A stretch of 64,000 nt of DNA from Corbicula japonica (Eukaryota > Mollusca > Bivalvia > Venerida > Cyrenidae): contig JAZAYU010000012.1 of NCBI GenBank assembly GCA_038501625.1, positions 3,286,001-3,350,000 on the forward strand, in the 5' to 3' direction. The translations under genes and the position numbers were made by a program. Numbering within the stretch: position 1 is the stretch's first letter; each line of letters opens with the position of its first letter. Below, in pieces: positions 14,855-27,021 of this stretch. Below the pieces are notes generated by a model. That model was not told where the DNA came from, did not search any database, and worked only from the letters and a program-made list of their open reading frames with translations.

Positions 14855-15029
14855 ATAATTTGTAAGTTTGATGTAGAAATATTAAGAAAAGGATTAACAA
14901 ATGTGACATTGACCTGAAAATTTACATCAGCTCAAGCATGTTGTCACAATCAATAAAACTTGAAAATTTCATGAAGAAATATTAAGAAATGGCAAAGTTA
15001 TAACCAACATTAAGTTTTCAGGACGGACG
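14727..15029 (-). mobile_element. GTGTCGCCC-family element at the outer end of the right arm
   Basis: It runs from ACTAGATGGGTGTTCACTTG to GGACGGACGG. Its inner half is paired with window positions 1-129, so the element predates or took part in the arm duplication. Confidence 0.65.
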
Positions 15030-15425
15030 GCTTTTTTATTTAATAGGTTATTTCTGACCAAAATGTGACCAGTGCAGATCCAGATCAGATCTGCCATCTG
15101 ATCTGGATCTCTACACTGGTTGCTCAGGCATGAAAATGTGTATATATGTGGTAAAGGGTTAATTATTACAATAACACACCAGCATTTTGATACTTCATTT
15201 TACTCGAAGGATACACCTTTTAAAACATGAGCAACTATTGTAGATCTAGGTGCTGACACATCTGCTTCCAGTTAAAAGGAGCTTTAAATGTATCTAATGA
15301 ACAGAGTAGATACAGATCAGACCACATAAATGTCTGATGTGCAAGCTGATCTGGAACTACACCTGTGTTATCGCTATCTGATCTGGATTTACACTGGTTG
15401 CCCAAGTGGTAAAATGGCGTGTAAA
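15030..15425. mobile_element. Truncated and decayed copies of the TTAA-flanked 'GATCCAGATCAG' MITE
   Basis: At 15041-15162 there is a palindromic core (GATCCAGATCAGATCTG then CATCTGATCTGGATC) followed by a right end GTAAAGGGTTAA. A second, more decayed core lies at about 15300-15415. The family is intact at 60220, 61583 and 62221. Confidence 0.7.
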
Positions 15426-15852
15426 TACTAAATGGAGTAAAGGCAGGGCTGGACAAATCCACTAGCCCGACGCCCTAGAGAAGCTGAAAATTGTATCGGA
15501 CAATCTCAAACTATCTGATTGCTTGCCCATGGGCTAGCTCAATTTTTTTGTGCAGACTAGTTTAAACTTTAATTTGATATGCGCCATTCTCTTTTAGCAC
15601 CATGTGCATATCATATTACAACAGCAATAAGTTTATTACAAAATAACATGTTTTGAGATCTGTTTTAACATTATCAAGCCCCCATGTAACGCTTCCGTTT
15701 GAATTTCCTGTTTCTTTTTTGACTGTTAAGACTGGAATCAGCATTGGATTTTTGAGACACATTCATATGAGTTAACCCTACTTAATAAACGAATAAGCAA
15801 CTACAAGAACCCATCATGTTTGTGCAAGGTGGCACACAGATGAATATTATAT

Positions 15853-16000
15853 AATGTTATTAATCAAGTGAATTCATGTTGGCCTTGTTATTGGGCCAAG
15901 GGTAGTCATATATGCCTGAGGCAGAAGGCCGAGGGGTAAATATGACAGCCCGAGGCCCAATAACATGGTCAATGTGAATACACTTGACTGATTTTATTAA
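15853..16000. mobile_element. Small palindromic MITE
   Basis: The left half (AATCAAGTG...TTATTGGGCC) and right half (GGCCCAATAACATGG...CACTTGA) are inverted copies meeting near 15925, where CCTGAGGCAGAAGGCCGAGG sits. Non-coding. Confidence 0.65.
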
Positions 16001-16241
16001 TTAACAGAATAAAAACATCAAATTCATATGGAGACTAAACTGGGCCAATATAGGTGTTCTGGGCCAATATGAGAATTGCTGGGCAATTATAAAATAGTTA
16101 AGTATTAATGTGGTGTACAATGCAGTGTCTGCCAGGAATATGGTATGTTCAGGTCAGGTGATGACATGCCTCGAGATTGTGCTAAACTGCAGTCATGTAA
16201 AAAAGGGTCAAAGTATGCAATGCATGTACTGTTTATTAATA

Positions 16242-16438
16242 CAGGGCTCTCACTAGAGAGAGACTTGAAGGAAGTAGTCTCATCAAAAGTGACCAGACTT
16301 CTCTCTTTGTTGACCTTTGGGAGAAGTCATTTTGTATTTAATATATAGGGAAAGAATGCCGTTGACTGCAAACTTCACCATAATTAAGTAAATTATTACA
16401 AAACTTCTCCCTGATGTGCAAGTCTGGTGAGAGCCCTG
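16242..16438. mobile_element. hAT-like MITE, 197 bp
   Basis: Ends are CAGGGCTCTCACTAGA and, inverted, GGTGAGAGCCCTG. The six bases TTAATA flank both sides directly (16236-16241 and 16439-16444), consistent with a shortened or eroded 8 bp hAT target duplication. No transposase. Confidence 0.65.
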
Positions 16439-18089
16439 TTAATAGTCAATTTATAAAATTTAATATACCATTAGCCATCTTCCTCTGCTCTTCCAATTTC
16501 ATGCTTTTTGAACCCGAGATGTCACATTTCTTTCATTTGATTATATCACTGAAATACATATTTAACAAACACAAAATTATAACAATTATTTTGATCTTTG
16601 CTCAAATTACAAATATTCTTTATAATAACTGATTTTATTTTTTAAGTGAGTGATCACAACAATATTAATTTCCTCTCATTTTGTACTTTGCTATAATGCT
16701 CTTTCTTCAGATTGTTTCTATTCTGCATTGGAATTCATTCAGTCTGAGGTGTGTCTACAAAAAGTCACGCACAATCTTTTGGACTGTGCAAAATGTTTTT
16801 CCTTGAGACATCAACAAGCATGCTCGACGTTTTACTTGCTAGTTGCTGTGAACAAGTGTGCTGTCATTTGTTTTGTAGTTAATATGCCTGTTCCGACAGC
16901 CATTCAAGAATATTTTATAAAGTTATATTGATTAACTGGATTAAATATCCATATTGTTGCATCACTGCCAGAGGTTATTATGTGTTTCCTTACATGCACA
17001 GTTTCTTTACTATCCATCATTGGAAAAAATCATGTGATAGACTGAATATTATGACCTTTTATTTGCTCCAAAATACTGTAAATACCAATAAATTTGACAA
17101 AATCTTATCATTGGGAGACTTTGTATTAAATAGTAAAACTTTCTTTTGAAAGAAAAAAAATATGGATCCAGGCATGTCACTTCAACCAAAAAGTGTCAGA
17201 CTGCAAACAGCCAAAAATGTGTTGATTGCTCTTATAAACTGGTCAAATTGGGTTGTCACTAAAAAATCACAAAGGGGGTTCCTTTCCAAATAACTACCGG
17301 TAATTTATTTTACCATTCAGTACAAATAACAGATTTTGGGAAAGTTTTAAACTTTATTTTATGCTCTGTAAAATCATACTGTCCAATACTGAATTAACAT
17401 TATTTGCATTAGATATTTGTGGTAATTATTAAAATTGTTCTGTAGAAAATTTCTAATTTATGAAGTGATTCATTTACAATATCATATTAGCATAGTAATT
17501 ACTGTTGCACTGTTGAAACAGAACACAGAATAAACAACATCAAATTGCTTTATGTCCATTGATACTGTATTTTTGGGCCCAGAGCATGAACCTTGTGGGT
17601 AGTAGTCGCCCCACCTAAACCAGTCTGGCTACATGTCAATATAAATAAACACTGATTATTTATCAAATTACAGGAACCCGAATTTCCATCAGAAAATATC
17701 CAGATCTGAAAAAATATTACATTTTCCCAATGCAACAGATTTGTACCCCACCACTAACATGTTACAAGAATTTAGCAGTTATAATTTTGACACAGCGTTA
17801 TCGCAGCTCAAGCATTACAAAGAAACTAAAATATACTGTTTACAATAATTACATCTCCTAAACAGTCATTCTGGATTTAACTCAAACATTTTTTTCCTAC
17901 CTTCACTTTTGTTGTCCGCTTGAACTTCATTACGTGACATCAAACAGTTCTATACCGCTTCAAATGGGGTATTATGTCAAACTTGGTTGATATGGGTCTG
18001 ACGTGAACCAAAGATCATCTAAACCTGTTTAAGAATAATTAAATTAACAAAGAAATACTTCATTCTTTCTTCCAGGATGTTAAATTCAC
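16439..18089. other. No recognisable gene or repeat
   Basis: AT-rich sequence with several short plus-strand frames (16414-17149) that lack family features. Confidence 0.4.
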
Positions 18090-18241
18090 CTGAAATGCAT
18101 TTAAGAGATACAGTAACTATTAAATAAATATTGTGAAGTTCCTGTTTCTGTATAAGCTCAGTGAATCCCTGAGGTGCTACTCTTTTTCTTCTTTTGGGTT
18201 TCCCTGGGTTATTTTGAGAGTATCTGATCTGATTAAATGAC
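18090..18241 (-). CDS. Candidate internal exon, function unknown
   Basis: On the minus strand an open block is bounded by a reasonable acceptor (TGATGTCTCACAG before 18241) and donor (TTTCAG|GTGAAT after 18090). It encodes a basic stretch (KPKRRKRVAPQGF) followed by a hydrophobic run near LIVTVSLKCI. No other exon could be linked to it and no family is recognised. It could be chance; the call rests only on splice signals and coding-like composition. Confidence 0.22.
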
Positions 18242-19220
18242 CTGTGAGACATCATGGAATGGAGTGCAAGACAAAATTGAAAGTAGTAAAAACTTCTGAT
18301 AGCGTATTTCAGAAGGTCTTCATATAAGGTGCAATTATTGAAAACATTAGATTTTCATTTCTTTGAAATTCATTACTTCAGAAAACCCCGTGTCAACTAT
18401 GTAGCTGGTTATGATTTGGGAATGGGTTATGTTATGGGAAAATGTCATTCATTTCAGATCTGGATAAACAAGTAGATTCTAATTCGTTAATCATACAAAA
18501 TCCGACTTATTTCAATTCAAAAGGTTGAAAAAATTTGATTACTTACATCTCTACAAGGTTCCACAATAAATAGTGACAATGATTAGAGTCCTTAATAGGC
18601 TAAATTAACAAAGTTTTGCTTAGTCCTACTCGTTGTGTTTACAACGGTCTATTTTGAGACTACCACTTCTACTTTCATTTTGGCGAGTGCATTAATTAAA
18701 TGACGTAGGCCTAACGTTTAATAAAACCCAAAGAGCCTAAATCACGTTTACTGCGGAATAGTCTTTCGAATCTAAAACTTCAAGTTTTACAATGAGTTTG
18801 TAACGTTACCATTCGTAAACCACCAATCAGCCTCCATTTTCAACATGAAAAATTTTATTTATAAAGGGAAATGCTGTAATTGTCAATATACAATTAAATG
18901 TAACCTAGGTGTTATAAAAACATTGCATCACGGAAATAACTCAATAAATACTCACTGTTCAGTTGATTACGATGGATTTTTCTTCTTCACTGTTGTCGAA
19001 TTCAAAATGGCGATCCGCCTTCTGGTATTCATGCGCGTTCATGACTCAAAATCTTGTCTGATGTTCCACGAGTTAAATTTCTTCAAATACTGATTGATTC
19101 CATATTCTTCAAAAATAAATTTTATCATTTTGCACAGCATTACAAAATTTACCACTCTTTAGCATTGACTTACTTTTTGAAACTAAGAACTATATTCTAG
19201 GGTAGCATGCATATAATATA
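18242..19220. other. No confirmed gene
   Basis: Unique-looking sequence. A small frame with an ATG in good context (about 19007, AAAATGGCG) gives 28 codons of no recognised type. Confidence 0.35.
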
Positions 19221-19291
19221 GGGTAGCACGCAAGACTGTCGTAACTACATTGAAAATAAAGAAGGAGTTACGACAGTCTTGCGTGCAACCC
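19221..19291. repeat. Strong 25 bp hairpin
   Basis: GGGTAGCACGCAAGACTGTC continues to GTAACT (19221-19246) and pairs with AGTTACGACAGTCTTGCG onward (19266-19291) with a single interruption and a ~20-base AT loop. It is probably a very short foldback element; a partial repeat of its start ('agggtagcatgc') lies just upstream at about 19200. Confidence 0.8.
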
Positions 19292-19799
19292 TACAATTGT
19301 TAGGTTCAAGTAAGTCAAAAACGATTGTCGAAAACTGCTTAAACTGGATCGGCCAATGGCCGACCCAATAAAACTAGAGCTATCACTGAAGGTGATTTAT
19401 ACCCCGCAATACTGCTTTGTCAGAGTTTACAGAAATAATGTTTGCATTTTTTACATGAAATATACAGAAAAGCCTGATTTATAAAGTGGTCTAAACTTAG
19501 AATTTTTATTTAGTTGGTAACTGTAAAACAAGAAATTTATCTATAAAAACTCCAGAGCAATTGTCTTAATATTACATAACACAGACCTAAGCAGCATATT
19601 TCAACAGGTCATTGACAAGCAACAAGAACAATGACCTCTAATAAACATTCAGACCAGTATGAGTATAAGAATTCTAACTGGGATATTTCACTGTGCTACA
19701 AATATGTTTGCTTTATCAAATGTAATCACTTAACAACCTGTGAATGAAATGTTTAGGAAATACTGAATTTTAAGACAGTAAAAAGTTTAGGTCAAAATT

Positions 19800-22745
19800 T
19801 GCTTGATAAGTGTAGAAAAAGCAAGGTTAATTACAAAATTAACACTTGATATTGTTAAATCCTGCCCACCTCCCAACAATGATGGACTGATCCACATAAA
19901 AATATGTCATGCAAATGTACACTTGATGTCAAACATATGTTTAAAGTTTCAAGTCAATATCTTCAAAACTGTAGAAGTAGTTAAAGTCAGAAGATATTGT
20001 GAAATTATGCTCCCCTGAAAAAAATAATGGAGTGATCTACATGAAAAATATGTCGAGCACATCTCCGTTTCATGCCAAACATACGTATAAAATATGTAAA
20101 AAGTCATCGTGATGAAAAACTGTAGAAGTAGTTCACGTCACAAGATTTTATCAATAGTGCTCACCTCCAAACACTAACTGACTAATCCACATGAAAAGTA
20201 TGTCTCCCACATCATCACTTCATGCCGAACAAATGATTTCACTTTTAAGTCAGTATTTTGAAAATGTATTAGTTCGCATCATTAGATTTTGTTAAATCAT
20301 GTTCCCTCTAAAAATAATGGATTGACCCATACGGAATATATGTAACACACTTCTACACTTCAAGCCGAACATATGTATGTTTGAAGTTTATCTTGTGAAC
20401 TGTACCAGTTTATCGCATCGCAAGATTTTGTTAAATAGTGCTTCGCTCCAAAAAATAATAGACGGATCCAGATGAAAAAAATATGTCACCCACATGAACA
20501 CTTCTTGTCAAATATATATTAAAAGTAAGAATTTTGATAACTGTAGAAGTAGTTTGTGTCATAAGATTTTGTTAAATAATGCTCCCCTCCAAAAATAATG
20601 AACTGATCAACATGCAAAAAATATGTCGCGTACATGAACACTTCATGCGGACCACATGATTTCAGTTTCAAATCGATATCTTGAAAACTGTAGAAGTTTA
20701 CATCACATTATTTGGTTAAATCATGTGAAAATATGTCATGCACATCTACACTTCATGCCGAACATATGTTTAAAATTTTAAGTCAATATCTTGTAAACTG
20801 TAGAAGTAGTTTGCGCCACAAGATTTTGTTGAATCGTGCTCCACTCCAATAAATAATAGACTGATCCACATGCAAAAATATATATGTCGCGCAAATCTAC
20901 TCACAAATATACGTTTAAAGTTTCAAGTCGATATCTTAAAAACTGTAGGCGTAGTTCGTGCCACAGAACACATGCTTTCAGTTCCAAATCAAAATTTTGA
21001 AAACTGTAGAAGTTTACATAACACTTTTTGATTAAATCATGTCCCCTGCGAAAACGAATGGACTGATCCATATGAAAAAAATGTGTCACGCATAGCTACA
21101 CTTCATGCCGAACATATGTTTAAAATTTCAAGTCAATATCTTGGAAACTGTAGAAGAAGTTCGCGGCACAAGATTTTGTTGAACCTTGATCCCCTCAAAA
21201 ATAATGGACTGATCCACATAAAAAAATATATGTCGGGCAAATCTAGTGATAAACATACGAGTGGAGTCCCAAAATAGCGTGTAATTTTTAAATATAACGC
21301 AAACTACAGCACACATTAATGCAAGTTTCACTGTTGTTAAAGAAACAATTGTGTAACATTTATGCAAAATTAAAAAGAAAACTCTTTAAAAATAAAGAAA
21401 TTATATACAATTTATTAAACCATGTTAGCGAACGGCGGCCAAACAATAAATACATTATACAATATCATTTTAGACGTAAAAGGTTAGCATTCATTTTGCC
21501 TGAAAGGCAGTTCATTCTGACATCAATCCGCAATGTTTCAAAGAGGTGGCTTCATCTGCCGAAGAGTAGTACTCGTTTCGTGCTAATGAGTAAACAATAA
21601 CTTATTAAGAAAATCGCGACGTTTGAAGAAGCAGCGGCGCACATTTCGATCATCCGATATTGTGCTTAAACCAAATTGATGCCAATAGATTAAACTTAAA
21701 ACAAGTGAAGAGACATGCTAATATTTTAGAGCTTCGGTATACAAGTGACACAGAAAGTTTTCGCAAGGTGAAACGGAAATATTACTTGGAATTAATCATC
21801 CCCCGTACTCGCAGGACCTCGCGCATATAGACGTTTTATGATTACCAGCTACATTGTTCGAAAATTTGAGAACTGCGATAAGACTCAGGAATCCTTGGCC
21901 TTCATTAAGTCTTTCAACAAATTGTTACATTCATGTTTTTAACAATCAGGTGGACAGGCCCAATAAGAGTACCGATTACACTGAAGAGTACTTCAGGAAG
22001 GAGAAATGGTATGCTTTGTGATCTTTGTAATGACGTTGCGACGTGGGCTGCGGGTCGATAGGTCGCCTTGTTAAATTTTTCTCAATTTCTTGATGAAAAA
22101 TTATTTCTTTTTGAAGCTTTTTGTGCATAAAAAATAATTAATAATAGAATAAATAACCAGTCAATTTTATACACATCATCCCATATACGTGTAATATATA
22201 ATATTATTTACACTTCGTACAATAGTGTAAAATCCTCGTTACATTAACAATTAAATCAACATTGTTTATGTCGCCGGTTATTTTATGTTGTATCAACGTT
22301 CTTTTCCATGTGTTGCACATATGTGTTTTATAACCCATTCTCATGTTTGTAATCATTCGTAATATAAGTGCATATCTTCTTTTGTAAATATGTGTTGTAA
22401 AACCCATTTCACGTTGTTGTTTTTGTTGTTGTTGTTTTTGTTGTTGTTTTCATTTGCATCATTTGTAATATGTACGCATGTGTTTCATCTTTGCCATTTG
22501 TAATGTGTATGCATGTCTTCTTTTGAACATCTGTATTCATATGTATATGCCATGTTAATCACTATGTGGAAATAAAGAGAATATGAATACAAGTTGCCAA
22601 ATTATGTCTTTAACAACTGTGAAATTTGCATAAACAAATGTGCGGTAGTTTTCTCTATATTTAGAAATTACACGCTTTTGGGATACCACTTCTTTAAAGT
22701 TTCAAGTCGATATCTTGAAAACTGTAGGCGTAGTTCGTGCCACAC
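19800..22745. repeat. Satellite array, ~148 bp unit, about 9 copies, split by a mariner
   Basis: The unit contains, in order, GAAAACTGTAGAAGTAGTT, 'cacaagattttgttaaatcatgctcccctcc' (in two blocks), AATAATGGACTGATCCACAT and CTTCATGCCGAACATATG. The AACTGTAG landmark falls near 19973, 20118, 20400, 20542, 20687, 20798, 20943, 21002, 21148 and 22720. Spacing is about 145-150 bp with some shortened units. The array is interrupted at 21258-22690 by a transposon and resumes for part of one unit after it. Confidence 0.85.
21258..22690 (+). mobile_element. Dead mariner-family transposon inside the satellite
   Basis: Inverted ends of about 70 bp: 21262-21335 (GAGTCCCAAAATAGCGTGTA) and the reverse complement of 22609-22688 (GGTATCCCAAAAGCGTGTAA). 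Total length is about 1.43 kb, near the usual 1.3 kb of mariner. Near 21800-21840 one frame reads HPPYSQDLAHID, the conserved HxPYSPDLAPxD block of mariner transposases; stops and shifts follow at once. Excision of this block rejoins a normal satellite unit, which confirms insertion. A GTT-rich tract lies near 22410-22450. Confidence 0.8.
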
Positions 22746-22920
22746 ACCAATTAACCAACCGGATGATGACTCCTATAGACCCCCAAACTTTGTTTGCGGG
22801 GGGTATAATAAAACAATTGTGTATAATGCTCAAACCAGCTCCTTAAAATGTATCATATTTAAATTTTTAAATTAATTCTTACTTTTAAATTGCAAATCAA
22901 ATGCTTTAAAATGTGTTTTG

Positions 22921-22982
22921 TCCGGATTAAAACCTGTGACATTCAAGTTGTAAGACATGTTTACCACTACACCGCACGTAAA
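22921..22982 (-). repeat. tRNA-like remnant
   Basis: On the minus strand, GCGGTGTAGTGGTAA resembles a tRNA A box with D-loop and GGTTTTAATCC resembles a degenerate B box at the right spacing. Stem pairing is poor, so it is more likely a tRNA-derived SINE head than a working tRNA. Confidence 0.35.
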
Positions 22983-23138
22983 AGATGTCAAGTGACGACA
23001 AATATAACTTTTGATTTATTCGCTGGTTAGATATCAATGTTAATCCGATTACTAATATTGGTGTACAATAACCAACGTTTTAAACCATTATAATACAAAA
23101 TAATCGCCTAAGTTGTATACGTTTTCAATAAAAGCGTG

Positions 23139-23304
23139 TATTGTCCAACAATATTGACCTGGCACTTCATTAATTTCCGTAAAGGTCATTTGATAAACTG
23201 GTCATATGCATTCATATCGATTTAAAAGAAGATCGTAATGTTTACGAAATTCGCCGACTATAGGGTCAAATGCAAGAGTGCCAGGTCAATATTGTTGGAC
23301 AATA
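23139..23304. mobile_element. 166 bp MITE with perfect 28 bp inverted ends
   Basis: Ends TATTGTCCAACAATATTGAC (continuing CTGGCACT) at 23139-23166 and exact reverse complement at 23277-23304. The perfect match suggests recent mobility. A decayed end of the same family is at about 12515-12553. Confidence 0.85.
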
Positions 23305-23959
23305 AAATATAATGAAGGAAAACTTGACAAAAGTAACAAAGAAAACTATTACATTAATGATGTAAATGAATGCAAATATCTGAAGAAATTTTATCATCAA
23401 TATGTTTACATTTAAAGTTGTCGGTTCTGTATCTATCAGTATAAAAAAGAAACAAGAAAAACAAGTAAGTTGTCGTGCAAATTATGAGTTGGGTTTTATT
23501 CTGTTTTAAAAATAATGGAGGTTATTTGCAAAAACTGATATAACGGTATCTCTTTTTTGTTTATTTGCATCAAGGTATTTAAAGGATTTTAGTCTTTCCT
23601 TCTAGTAGTATATATCAATCGTTTGACTTGAAATGAGGAACGGGGAATGAGGCATGCGGCATTGAATGACTCGTTGTGACTCACTGGCGCGATATCGAAT
23701 GACTCATCGGCGCGGGATCGTACGACTCATCATAACCAGGAACGATCGTTAATTTTAAAGTTAACGGTACTTTACGGCGTCAGTAGACCCCCAACGGTAC
23801 TTTAGCCCCTATATAATAAATCCACGTGCTTTATAAATATAATGAACCAATAATCTTTAATCGTTCTGGATTCGATTGAAAACCAGGTAGATTTCTATGG
23901 ACGTTAGGATTATTTCCGTTGAATCAAAATTGAAATCGTCAAATGATCCTCTACTAGAT
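23305..23959. other. No recognisable gene
   Basis: Contains a short cluster of 'tgactcat/cggcgcg' motifs near 23660-23740, otherwise plain. Confidence 0.35.
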
Positions 23960-25030
23960 CTTGAAATAGAAAGAGAACTTTGAAAGCCACGAACACGACA
24001 AACATGAAAATATTGCAGGTTCGGTTTGATTGAGTCTGATCATGGAGAGTAATAGAAATCTATCTGTCCACGCCGCCTAGCCCCAAGTCGAGCACAACTC
24101 AATATTTACACTTATAAACAGTACTGTTTTTGCCATCCCAAACGATGGAAAGCATATAACGGTGAACATGGAACCTTCAATGTGGTATTTTCAGATTAAT
24201 ACCATTCCATGATCAGCGGCGTATGATCACCAGATAAAATAATGGGTTGTCCTTAACGAGAATACAATTTGCGAAACAAAACAGAATGGAATTTCGACAG
24301 GGGATCTGAGAATATAAATCCTGCATATCAAAGACAACGCCAAAATTTACTCGAACCAGTGCGACGAAATAAAACAAGCACACACACAAATGGAGAAGGA
24401 AATTTTTAATGGAAAGCAACAAAATGAACAAATAATTACAAAAATGGAGAAAGAAATTTAAGATATAAAGCAACAAAATGAACAATTACTAGTGATCAGA
24501 TAATGTGATTCGCTAAAAGTATAAACGCAAATGAGGGCCAAAGATATCCGACCTTAAATCACGATCCATGAGGGATAACCTGATATTTGCAGAATACCAA
24601 ACTAAACTTGAAAGTGACGAAACTTGACAATGAAAATTGCATTGAAAAAAATAAATTTCCGTGGAATAGATGAAAAGGGAACTTTGAAAGCCACCGAACA
24701 CAACAAATATGAAAATACTGCAGGCTCGGTTACTGCCCACGCCGCCTAGCCCCGGGTTGAGCGCAACTCAATATTTACACCAATAAACAATACAATTTTG
24801 ATCCGTCCTAAACGATGGTATGCATAATGGCGGTGAGCATGGAACCTTCAATGAGGTATTTTCAGATTAATACCATTCCATGTTCAGCGGCGAATGGTCC
24901 CCAGATAAAAGAATGGGTTTGCCCTAAAAGAGAAAAAATGGGCGGAACTAAACAGAATAGAATTTTGACAGGGGATCTTAGAATATAAATGTGTATCACA
25001 GACAATGCCAAAGGCAAAATTTAAAAAGCA
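23960..25030 (+). mobile_element. LINE ORF1 relic between two direct repeats
   Basis: Two direct repeats of about 350 bp (about 23968-24330 and 24671-25030) share GAACTTTGAAAGCCAC, 'gccgcctagcccc', CAGATTAATACCATTCCATG and 'gacaggggatct'. Between them, at 24370-24487, a frame repeats MEKEI-x-x-x-KQQNEQ twice, a coiled coil. It is followed near 24546-24590 by DLKSRSMRDNLIFAEYQ, which matches the start of the RNA-binding domain of LINE ORF1 proteins. Stops (for example just after ESDET) show decay. A third partial copy of the repeat is at about 30460-30600. Confidence 0.65.
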
Positions 25031-25701
25031 GGAAGTATATCATTGGGGGTGATTGGCCAATATCCAAAACCTTTTTGGCTGGGATATTGAAACTACCTAT
25101 ATTTAAACTGGCCGAAATTTGAAAACAAACGTGCTTTTAGAAGTACTATTAACTTAGTACATAAGTATCGTGCTCAACGACCTTCAAAGGACGTAACTGA
25201 TAACAGCACTGATTGAATGTACGGGGAGACTTTTTACAGCCGCCACACGGCACAAACAACGCTACTGTGCATGCAAGATTCCAAAACTCTTAACAATACA
25301 GGCTCATTTATACCCAAAAGCAATACAAGATAGACGAAATCAGTTAACCCCCAAGCTCATCAAAGCGAGAAGGGCCAGTAAATTGGCCTACATATTCTAT
25401 GACGTAAAGGATAGACTGAGTGGGAGGTCTATGAAAAATAGACGCGAGCACAGCGACCGTTAATTTTTCATAGCCACTCCACAAGGTCTTGTATATGTGG
25501 TAAATGTTACTTAAACAGATAAGGGGTGCAGAAAATTTAAAATGCCTGTGCGTTACGTCAATATTCATAGTTTTAGCTCCGTCAGGTACTTGTAAATTGC
25601 TATTTTTGTCGTCATTCCCCGAAAAAAAAGTTTCTATCTAATAATTTCGTCGAAATATTTTCAATTAGTCTTAATACATATAATGATTGTATGTACATTA
25701 A
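25031..25701. other. No recognisable gene
   Basis: At about 25217-25265 it contains GTACGGGGAGACTTTTTACA and a 'cgccacacggcacaaa' block that recur near 40137-40180 and, more decayed, near 30790-30835: a short dispersed repeat. Confidence 0.45.
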
Positions 25702-26362
25702 GGGCTTACCACACTCCTCCCAAGCACGTTCATCGATAAAAAGAAAATTATGAAAATCTCAAAAAAAAACGACAAAATGCCGTTCAATGAAACTTTTTAC
25801 AAATGAGTGTTACTAATATATTTTTATTTTACATATGGCAAGACACGTTAGAACAGTAAATAAAAAAAGCGAGATCTAAAAATTCCCTAAAATTCTATTT
25901 ACATAAATTCACAAAAACTAAACAACACAAAACATCATTTTAAAAACCCACATGAGTAATATGATACTGACAACACTGTCTTGTGTCCTCGTGACTTACA
26001 TATGTAAACTTTATGAGATATTAGTAAAAGTGTGTTTGACCTTAAATTTCCTGACAATTAATGATTTCTCTTTTAGTAGTTGAAAATTCTTTACAAAGTA
26101 AACAACATTTTCTTGTCAGTATCATTACACCATGTGGGAATTTAAAATTATGTTTAGTATTGCTTAGTTTTTGTGAATGTATGAAATAGAATTTGAAGTA
26201 ATTTTAGGTCTAACTTTTTTTTACTTTTCTAACGTGTCTCATTGTATGCAAAATAAAGATACAGTAGTAACATTAATTGGTGCAAAGTACCATTTGCCGT
26301 ATTGAGATTTTGATAATTTTCTTTTTATCGATGAACGTGCTTGGGAGGAGTGTGGTAAGCCC
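25702..26362. mobile_element. 661 bp foldback element with TTAA target duplication
   Basis: The ends GGGCTTACCACACTCCTCCC and its inverse are flanked by TTAA on both sides (25698-25701 and 26363-26366). Beyond the ~60 bp ends, most of each half pairs with the other, for example CACAAAAACTAAAC near 25910 with GTTTAGTATTGCTTAGTTTT near 26152. The TTAA duplication points to piggyBac-type mobilisation. No transposase frame. Confidence 0.85.
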
Positions 26363-27021
26363 TTAATCAAAGCAAATAACTAAAGTGTATAATTTATATC
26401 GAATAATGTTAGCGGTGAATTTTGCTCAAAACAAAGATTAAGATTATACCCGAACAACGGTCAGTATATTTTAACTATTTACGATAAGATAGAACATTTA
26501 CTTTTAAATACTACGATCTATTTCAAACGCCTATAAACTTCTCTTTTCAGCTTCGACCTCTCAAGCTCGTTGACCACGATATTTATGTACGTAAACGGTT
26601 ATTGTTGTGTAGTTATCTTGAAACTCTTATCATAATTGTTTAAAGATTGCTTTGTTTCCTTCTTTTAAAGCAAAGATCTATTACTCTTGTACTCTAGTAA
26701 ATCGTTTTTGTTTGAACTTCGGATTTTTCCATCTTCATATTTTGGTCATCACTGTATATGTAAATTATATATTAATTCCTTGTAGACGACATAGATATAA
26801 AAAATATTGCCTTACGTAGATGAACTTTTGTATTCAAAACATAGTCGCAATTAGTACAGTGCTGTAAAGCCTTTAATTATTGAATTCGTTGATGAATTGG
26901 CGCAACATTTTTTCTTTCCGTCTGGTCTATTACTATTTAATGTCCTGCAATGTTAACGCCCCATTTTATCAGTCAACGACAGGGGGAAAACGTAACCATT
27001 TTTATAGTTTATATACAAGGA
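26363..27021. other. No recognisable gene
   Basis: AT-rich flank. The two overlapping frames at 26880-27138 run into the repeat module beginning at 27022 and are not genes. Confidence 0.4.

Noticed and set aside
15443..15560. Sequence starting CAGGGCTGGACAAATCCACT as a hAT-type element
   Set aside because: The left end is suggestive, but no inverted right end or target duplication was found.
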